From assembly GCA_030849465.1 (NCBI GenBank), contig JARVLF010000015.1, forward strand, positions 1,612,001 through 1,676,000: DNA of 64,000 bases, in the 5' to 3' direction. Position 1 is the stretch's first letter. Each line of letters begins with the position of its first letter. Both the position numbers and the translations under genes were made by a program. The stretch is from Moesziomyces globuligerus. Its lineage: Eukaryota > Basidiomycota > Ustilaginomycetes > Ustilaginales > Ustilaginaceae. The notes under the pieces are model-generated. The model made no database searches and had not been told where the DNA came from. It saw only the letters and a list, made by a program, of their open reading frames with translations. Below, in pieces: positions 59,113 to 64,000 of the stretch.

Positions 59113-61509
59113 ATGGCATATGCCAACGCGCATCGCACACCCTTGCCGGTAGACTCCTCTGGCCCCTCGGCCTCTGGCACGTCGAGCCGGCTCGCGTTCA
59201 CCGTCGACCCTGCTAAGCTCCACCCGGGATTCGAAGCCTATAAGCTCGCCGACGACGCAGAGTCTTCTGTCTCTGCGCGGGGATACGCGCTTCCCAGTCG
59301 ACCGCCTCAAATCATCGACTTGTACCAACCGACACGGTCCGGCGAAGGTGCCGGGGGCAAGCTAACGTTCACGGGGCTTGGATATAAGGAGACCAAGGCA
59401 CGCGCGCTGCATCAGCTCCTCATCCCCGCCTCTGGCCGCGACGAGCCAGAAGATCCCTTTGCGGCGTACATCGATGCGAACCGATTCGTCGTCCTTCTCA
59501 CCTACATCATCTCGACCGACAGGGTCACTGCGCATCCTGTACACCGGCTCGAAGAGCGGGATGGGTTGCCGTCCCTCGCGTCGATCGATCCGACGACATG
59601 GATAGCTTGCAATGGCGAGACGCTCTCGTTGATCAAGCTGCGTAAAGTCAACGTGGGCCAGGCGGCGGCGAGATGGACGAGCGAGACGGTGACGGTGTGG
59701 ACGATTCCGGAAGTGCAGGGAGGAGCGACGATCAAGGCGCACAGACGGACGCGGACGGCGATTCAGATGCTCTTGCAGACCACTCGCACGATCAGCAAGG
59801 CGACGAGCGCGGTGGGAAAAGACATGCAGGGTCTGGGCTTCCATTCCGAGTCGCACAAAATGAAGACGGGGGCCAATGCAGCTGTGCACAGCAGCACGGT
59901 ATTCGACGTGCACCTCGTCGAGATCATCGACGCCGCCGAAGAGGCACAGGAAGAAAGGAGCGCGAGGCTGCTTGGCACGGTTCAGGGCGACGAGCCGCTG
60001 CTCACCGCGCAGCTCGACGGCGAAGAGTGGATCTTGACAGCCGAAGCGCCCTTCAGCCCCCCATCGCACGCCACCTCTCAGCCGACACACATCTCACCGC
60101 CTCAGACCAAGCCTCCCGCTGCTCACGACAGCGCGGGTGTAGGAGGCGGGAAGCGGCGTCGAGCGAGTCCGCACCTGAGCTGGGCGCAGACCGACGACAC
60201 GGTGACGATCGCCTTTGCCCTTCCCGCCTGGCTGACCACCTCTCACGTCCGGGGTCACTTCTCTCCAGCCGCCCTCAGCTTATCCTTGACCCCAGCCGCA
60301 CTTGCGCTGCTGGAACCGTCGGCGCAGATCACCGAGCTCACCGACAGCAGCGAGAGCATCGAGGAAGGAAGGGAGGAGAATGCGCTGACGCGCGCGGGGC
60401 GGATGATCGGGTCGGGGCGGTACGTATCCCGGGCAACGTGGGGCGAGATCGATGCGGCGGGGAGCGTGTGGACGCTCGAGCGCGCCGGTGGCGCGAGCCT
60501 GCTGACGCTGCATCTGGAGAAGAAGCATGCGGGTACGCGGTGGCCGTCGGTCTTTGCTGACCGCACCCGCGCGCCTGCGCGGACGCAAGCTGTGGCCAAG
60601 ACGCAAGTGAGCTTTGCACAGGCGAGGTCGCAGCTCGAACGCACCGCCGCAGGTCTGCACACCGACGAACAGGACGAGGAAGAGGCCGAGGGGGCCGGGG
60701 AGGATTACGAGGACGAGGTACCCGAGACGCTCGATCCGTCCGAGCTGCTGACCATGCTCGAGGGTCTGCAGAAGTACACGGTCGATCAAGGCACCACTGG
60801 GCTCGGCCACGATCGGACTGGGTTGAGCTTGGACCAGCCGAGTCTGCTCAAGGATGGGCTGGAGGAGGAAGATGCCAATGTCGGCCTCGACTTTGTCGTC
60901 ACCACCGTCACATTTTCCGCCTCCAACACCACGGTCCGACGTTCTGACCGAGACGATCTCAAGGTGCTTGCCACATTTCTTCCGTCGGACCAAGACCAAC
61001 GGCACGGCCTTGTGGGGGTGAAGCACGGGCTAGACGGTGCGGTCTTTGCACGCGAGGGCCAAGGGTGGGTGCACGCAGCCACGATGCCGGCGCTAGCGTT
61101 TGTGCTGGCGTCGAAACGCGATGCGCAGCGCGTGCATCTCCATCCTCGCGGGCAGTCGAGGGGGGAGTACGTTGCGCTGGCGTTCGAGAGTGCACCGCAG
61201 GTGACCGGGTCTGGCGAGGGCGGTGGCGGCAAGAGGATGGGTAGGGGCGCAGGCAATCTGTTCCTCTACTACACGCCGAGCGAGGCAGGTGGTAAGCACG
61301 CGCCGTCCAGAGTCATTCGTCTGGGCGCGATCGACGACGATGCCAAGAGGCAAGCCGAGGAGGAGGAGGGTGCGAGTGGAGCGCTGCTAGGAGTGTGCAG
61401 CGTCCGGCTTCCAGCATTTGCGGGCGAGGGGCAACAAGGTGCGCAGGGCGAGGATACGCTCGTCTGCCTGTGCGAAAACCGACTGCTTCTCCTTCGAGGC
61501 GTGCTGTGA
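59113..61509 (+). CDS. CS-domain protein, NUDCD1-like
   Basis: A 798-residue intronless gene. A CS (p23-like) domain lies at about 353-476: HLSWAQTDDTVTIAFALPAW, then TWGEIDAAGSVWTLE and LLTLHLEKKHAGTRWPSVFA. This is the NudC-family arrangement in which a Trp-rich strand pair binds Hsp90-type clients. The N-terminal 330 residues and the C-terminal 300 residues are beta-rich, as in human NUDCD1, whose CS domain is central. The TLEPEL/DPSELL acidic linker follows (about 525-545). NudC relatives help dynein-associated and WD-repeat proteins fold. The overall layout (beta, CS, beta) is the reason for preferring NUDCD1 over NudC or NUDCD2/3. The ATG at 59113 is in TGATCATGG context. Confidence 0.75.
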   Translation: MAYANAHRTPLPVDSSGPSASGTSSRLAFTVDPAKLHPGFEAYKLADDAESSVSARGYALPSRPPQIIDLYQPTRSGEGAGGKLTFTGLGYKETKARALHQLLIPASGRDEPEDPFAAYIDANRFVVLLTYIISTDRVTAHPVHRLEERDGLPSLASIDPTTWIACNGETLSLIKLRKVNVGQAAARWTSETVTVWTIPEVQGGATIKAHRRTRTAIQMLLQTTRTISKATSAVGKDMQGLGFHSESHKMKTGANAAVHSSTVFDVHLVEIIDAAEEAQEERSARLLGTVQGDEPLLTAQLDGEEWILTAEAPFSPPSHATSQPTHISPPQTKPPAAHDSAGVGGGKRRRASPHLSWAQTDDTVTIAFALPAWLTTSHVRGHFSPAALSLSLTPAALALLEPSAQITELTDSSESIEEGREENALTRAGRMIGSGRYVSRATWGEIDAAGSVWTLERAGGASLLTLHLEKKHAGTRWPSVFADRTRAPARTQAVAKTQVSFAQARSQLERTAAGLHTDEQDEEEAEGAGEDYEDEVPETLDPSELLTMLEGLQKYTVDQGTTGLGHDRTGLSLDQPSLLKDGLEEEDANVGLDFVVTTVTFSASNTTVRRSDRDDLKVLATFLPSDQDQRHGLVGVKHGLDGAVFAREGQGWVHAATMPALAFVLASKRDAQRVHLHPRGQSRGEYVALAFESAPQVTGSGEGGGGKRMGRGAGNLFLYYTPSEAGGKHAPSRVIRLGAIDDDAKRQAEEEEGASGALLGVCSVRLPAFAGEGQQGAQGEDTLVCLCENRLLLLRGVL

Positions 61510-62907
61510 CGACAAGCTGAACTGCAATCGCATACGCTCTTCTTCATCATAAACCTGTCCGCGTTCATTCCGCTGGTGGTGGTGGAGACGATGATGTCCC
61601 GGTAGGCATCGGTGGGCCGTAGCTGAGTCGGTGAGTAAATTTAATTTGACACTTTCCTTTTTTTTTCTTTTTCTTTTCCTTTTTCTTTTCTTTTTCCTTT
61701 TGTTTTCCGTGGGAGAGCGGGCTCGTGCGTGGGTGTGGGATGCAGGGTCTTGTGATATCCGCGAACGGGCGAGGATTCACATTTCCTTTAGCACCGTCGA
61801 CCTCGTGGCCGTGCATGACGAGCTGCAGCCATCTTCATCCTCGCTGCACGCTGGACCGGTCACGAGACGAGCGGCGATACATGCGCAAGCGATGCGCAGC
61901 CCATGCCTGGCCGTCCGATGGACTGGGCTGAGCGGTCGAGGGTGTGCGCAGTGGAGAGACCGAATTGTGCGCAGCACGGCACGTTGGCTGACTCAGCGAA
62001 AAGCCGAGCGATCCCGCCGAAAAGCAGGAAAGGCGCAACTGCCACGAGCCCAGCCAAATTGCGCCGAAATGTTAATCATCCAGCTCCTCCGTCAGCATCC
62101 CACACCCCCTTTGGCTCAGTCAGCCCAGAGCGATACAGAGCGAGAAGAGGGAAGGGCTTGAAAGAAAAAAAGGCTGAGAGTCCGAACCGCTTGGATCGAT
62201 GAGGCCGGACGAGGTGAGCGGAACGGAAGTGATGCAGTTTGCCGCGGAAACAGCGGAAGCAACAGCGGCTTCAGGGTCCAGCGGCTCGGCGCAAGCGCGG
62301 AAGCAAGCAAATCAGAGACGCGCGCGCGCCGCTTGCAAAAGCGCTCAGCCAGCCGCGTTTGCCATGGCCAGAGCGAGCGAGGTGGAGGAAGAACCGGCCT
62401 CGATGGTACGACATCGCCTCGAGCTCGACTGTTGCTCTTTGCCGCTAACGTCCGGCCCACCATCCTTCACGCCTTTTTTTGTTTGGCAAAGGCTCGCTCT
62501 CTCGCATACGCTCAAGCTGCGGCCACGCGCTCTCTAGACGCTAGTAGCCATCACCCTCGCTCCGCAACCACAGCGACGCGACTCGACGCGCTTCCGCCCC
62601 GCGTTTTCGAGCGACTCGGTCTCTCCTTCACCAACATCGTCACAGGATCCTCCCACTACGACCTGTCGGTAGCCTACGCCGACACCTAGCCATCAACACC
62701 CGAGCAAGACCACTCCAGACGAAACCTCGTCCATGCCAATGCGATCGTCCGTAGCGCGGCCCTAGCCATGACCAGCCCATGACCAGCCCGACGAGAACGT
62801 CCGCCCCAGTCGATTCCGCTCCCGCAAGCCCTTTCCTTATCGCTTAGCCGACCCCCGTCGCCACAACAACTCCGACTACAAGGCTCATCGCACTCTAGCA
62901 CACGACG
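61510..62907. other. Intergenic region with polypyrimidine tract
   Basis: A 1.4-kb gap between plus-strand genes. It contains a T-rich polypyrimidine tract at 61651-61709 just downstream of the NUDCD1-like gene. A short plus-strand frame ending at 62689 has a coding-like tail (RLGLSFTNIV, then HYDLSVAYADT), but no acceptable start or homologue is seen. I do not call it. Confidence 0.45.
61651..61709 (+). repeat. T-rich polypyrimidine tract
   Basis: Mostly T with single C interruptions in units like CTTTTT, about 140 bp after the NUDCD1-like stop. Possibly part of its 3' region. Confidence 0.7.
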
Positions 62908-63594
62908 ATGTCCGAGACAGAGCGCAAGGCCGACGTGCTCGAGGAGATCGACGACCCCTCCGATCTGCTCTCCAAGCCACTCGAGCCGCTCCCGCTCGTT
63001 CCGCCACCTTCGGACACCCACTCGAACCCACACGCCTCTCCACAGAGAGCAAGACAGCTGCCTCCTGGATTCGGCACAGCGCCCACAAACACTCGCGCTA
63101 CGGAGTCCGGCCCTTCCCGTCCTACAATATGGAATCCCAACGCCGCCCGCTCCCAGGCTGCCGCTTCGAATCCACCACCGCAACCCAGCTCGGCCCACAA
63201 CAGCCTCGTCATTGACGGCAGCGGAGCACGCGTGCCGACCCAGTTCCTCGACTCGCGCGGTGGCTTCTCCCGTCCAGAGGTGCCGTATCCCGCTGCCTCC
63301 ATACCCGGAGCGTATCCAGAGACCGGAGTGCAGAACCCCGCGCCCGTCTCACAACGAAACGCAAAGCCGCCCACGGCCCCAGCTCTTGGGACGGCTATCG
63401 ACTTAACCCTCAGCAGCGATGAAGAGGACGACGACAAAGACCGCAAACCCGCAGCGTCCACCTCCAACGGCAAGGCAGCCGCGCATCCCGCTCTGACCCT
63501 GCCGCGCGGTAACGGGATCGCATCTTCCGCTCCGGAGTCTGCACTGGCCTCTTCTTCTTCCTTGGACTCTAAAGCAGTCGTTCCGATCGACGAT

Positions 63595-63626
<32 letters not shown>

Positions 63627-64000
63627 CGACGAGCCCGTCATCGTCTCGCACAAACGTCCCAGTCCCGAGGAGTTCGAGATCGACCACGTCAAGTCAAACG
63701 CCATCGTCTGCGCCGGCCTCATCAACGCCGTCGTCCTCTGCATGCACGGTCTCCCGCCCTCGCTCACCTATCCCGGCTCCATCGCTCAGGACCCTCCCGA
63801 GGATCCCAACTACAGCCGCGAGAACTGGCCTTCCGCAACGCACTACTGGACCGAAAAGGGGTACAGGCCGCTCATCCTCTCCCTCGCCAATCCCGTCAAC
63901 ATGCCCCCCTCGACCCGCACGCTGCCAGGCGGATGGTCCTACACCGCTATGCCTCCCGCACGACCCGATATCAACGTCAGCGCCATCATTCCACCGCTCG
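62908..64000 (+). CDS. Unidentified acidic protein with SUMO-interaction-like motif, 3' truncated by window edge
   Basis: Open from an ATG at 62908 (GACGATG context) to the end of the window, at least 364 residues. The N-terminal 220 residues are Pro/Ser-rich and probably disordered. AIDLTLSSDEEDDD (about 161-175) is a SUMO-interaction-like motif with an acidic flank; a run of 14 Asp (about 228-241) leads into EPVIVS, a second possible site. From about 255 the sequence looks folded: AIVCAGLINAVVLCMHGLPP, then HYWTEKGYRPLILSLANP. I do not recognise the fold. SUMO-interaction motifs before a folded region occur in Uls1/Rad5-type SNF2 proteins and in SUMO-targeted ligases, but the diagnostic parts would lie beyond the window. 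Confidence 0.6.
63589..63630 (+). repeat. GAC/GAT trinucleotide run encoding 14 Asp
   Basis: Fourteen consecutive GAC or GAT codons in the reading frame of the terminal gene. A likely length-variable microsatellite. Confidence 0.9.

Overview
The window is a GC-rich stretch of nuclear DNA from a smut fungus (Basidiomycota, Ustilaginomycotina). The diagnostic feature is a complete b mating-type locus at 42.98-46.86 kb: divergently transcribed homeodomain genes bW (HD2 type) and bE (HD1 type). They are flanked by nat1 (N-terminal acetyltransferase auxiliary subunit) and c1d1 (exosome cofactor), the border genes known for the b locus of Ustilago and Sporisorium relatives. Few, short GT-AG introns, long C/T-rich leaders and large intergenic gaps also fit the Ustilaginaceae. 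The species cannot be fixed from sequence alone.

Left part (0-24 kb): the 3' end of a vacuolar-type GH38 alpha-mannosidase; a secreted tannase/feruloyl-esterase-family enzyme with a repetitive insertion; GSK3 kinase; Bub2/Cdc16-type TBC GAP; a RING-like protein with an N-terminal SUMO-interaction-like motif; mitochondrial ribosomal protein uL30m; an unidentified acidic, Ser-rich protein with an elaborate promoter; Sld2/Drc1 replication factor; and a PNPOx-like/ferredoxin-reductase-like fusion enzyme.

Middle part (24-42 kb): casein kinase I, proteasome lid subunit Rpn5, endocytic adaptor Sla2/End4, the pH-sensing membrane protein PalI/Rim9, and a four-helix voltage-sensor-like membrane protein whose 5' end is unresolved.

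Mating-type region (40-48.5 kb): nat1 > bW < > bE > c1d1. bE and bW share a 215-bp divergent promoter. bE has one 3' intron. bW has one 265-bp intron that splits the homeodomain at the Trp-Phe of helix 3. Six perfect copies of the smut pheromone response element ACAAAGGGA (either strand) lie in this block: two in tandem in the bW intron and four between bE and c1d1. No pheromone or receptor gene (a locus) is visible.

Right part (48.5-64 kb): an Ies1-like INO80 subunit, a very long UBA-bearing DExH helicase (DHX29/DHX57/YLR419W group), a LEA-like Ala-rich repeat protein whose 81-nt intron is open in frame, a NUDCD1-like CS-domain protein, and the 5' part of an acidic protein with a SUMO-interaction-like motif that runs off the end. 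Apart from the b locus and its pheromone-type control, the genes are mostly unlinked housekeeping functions. I saw no transposon, tRNA, rRNA or CRISPR array.
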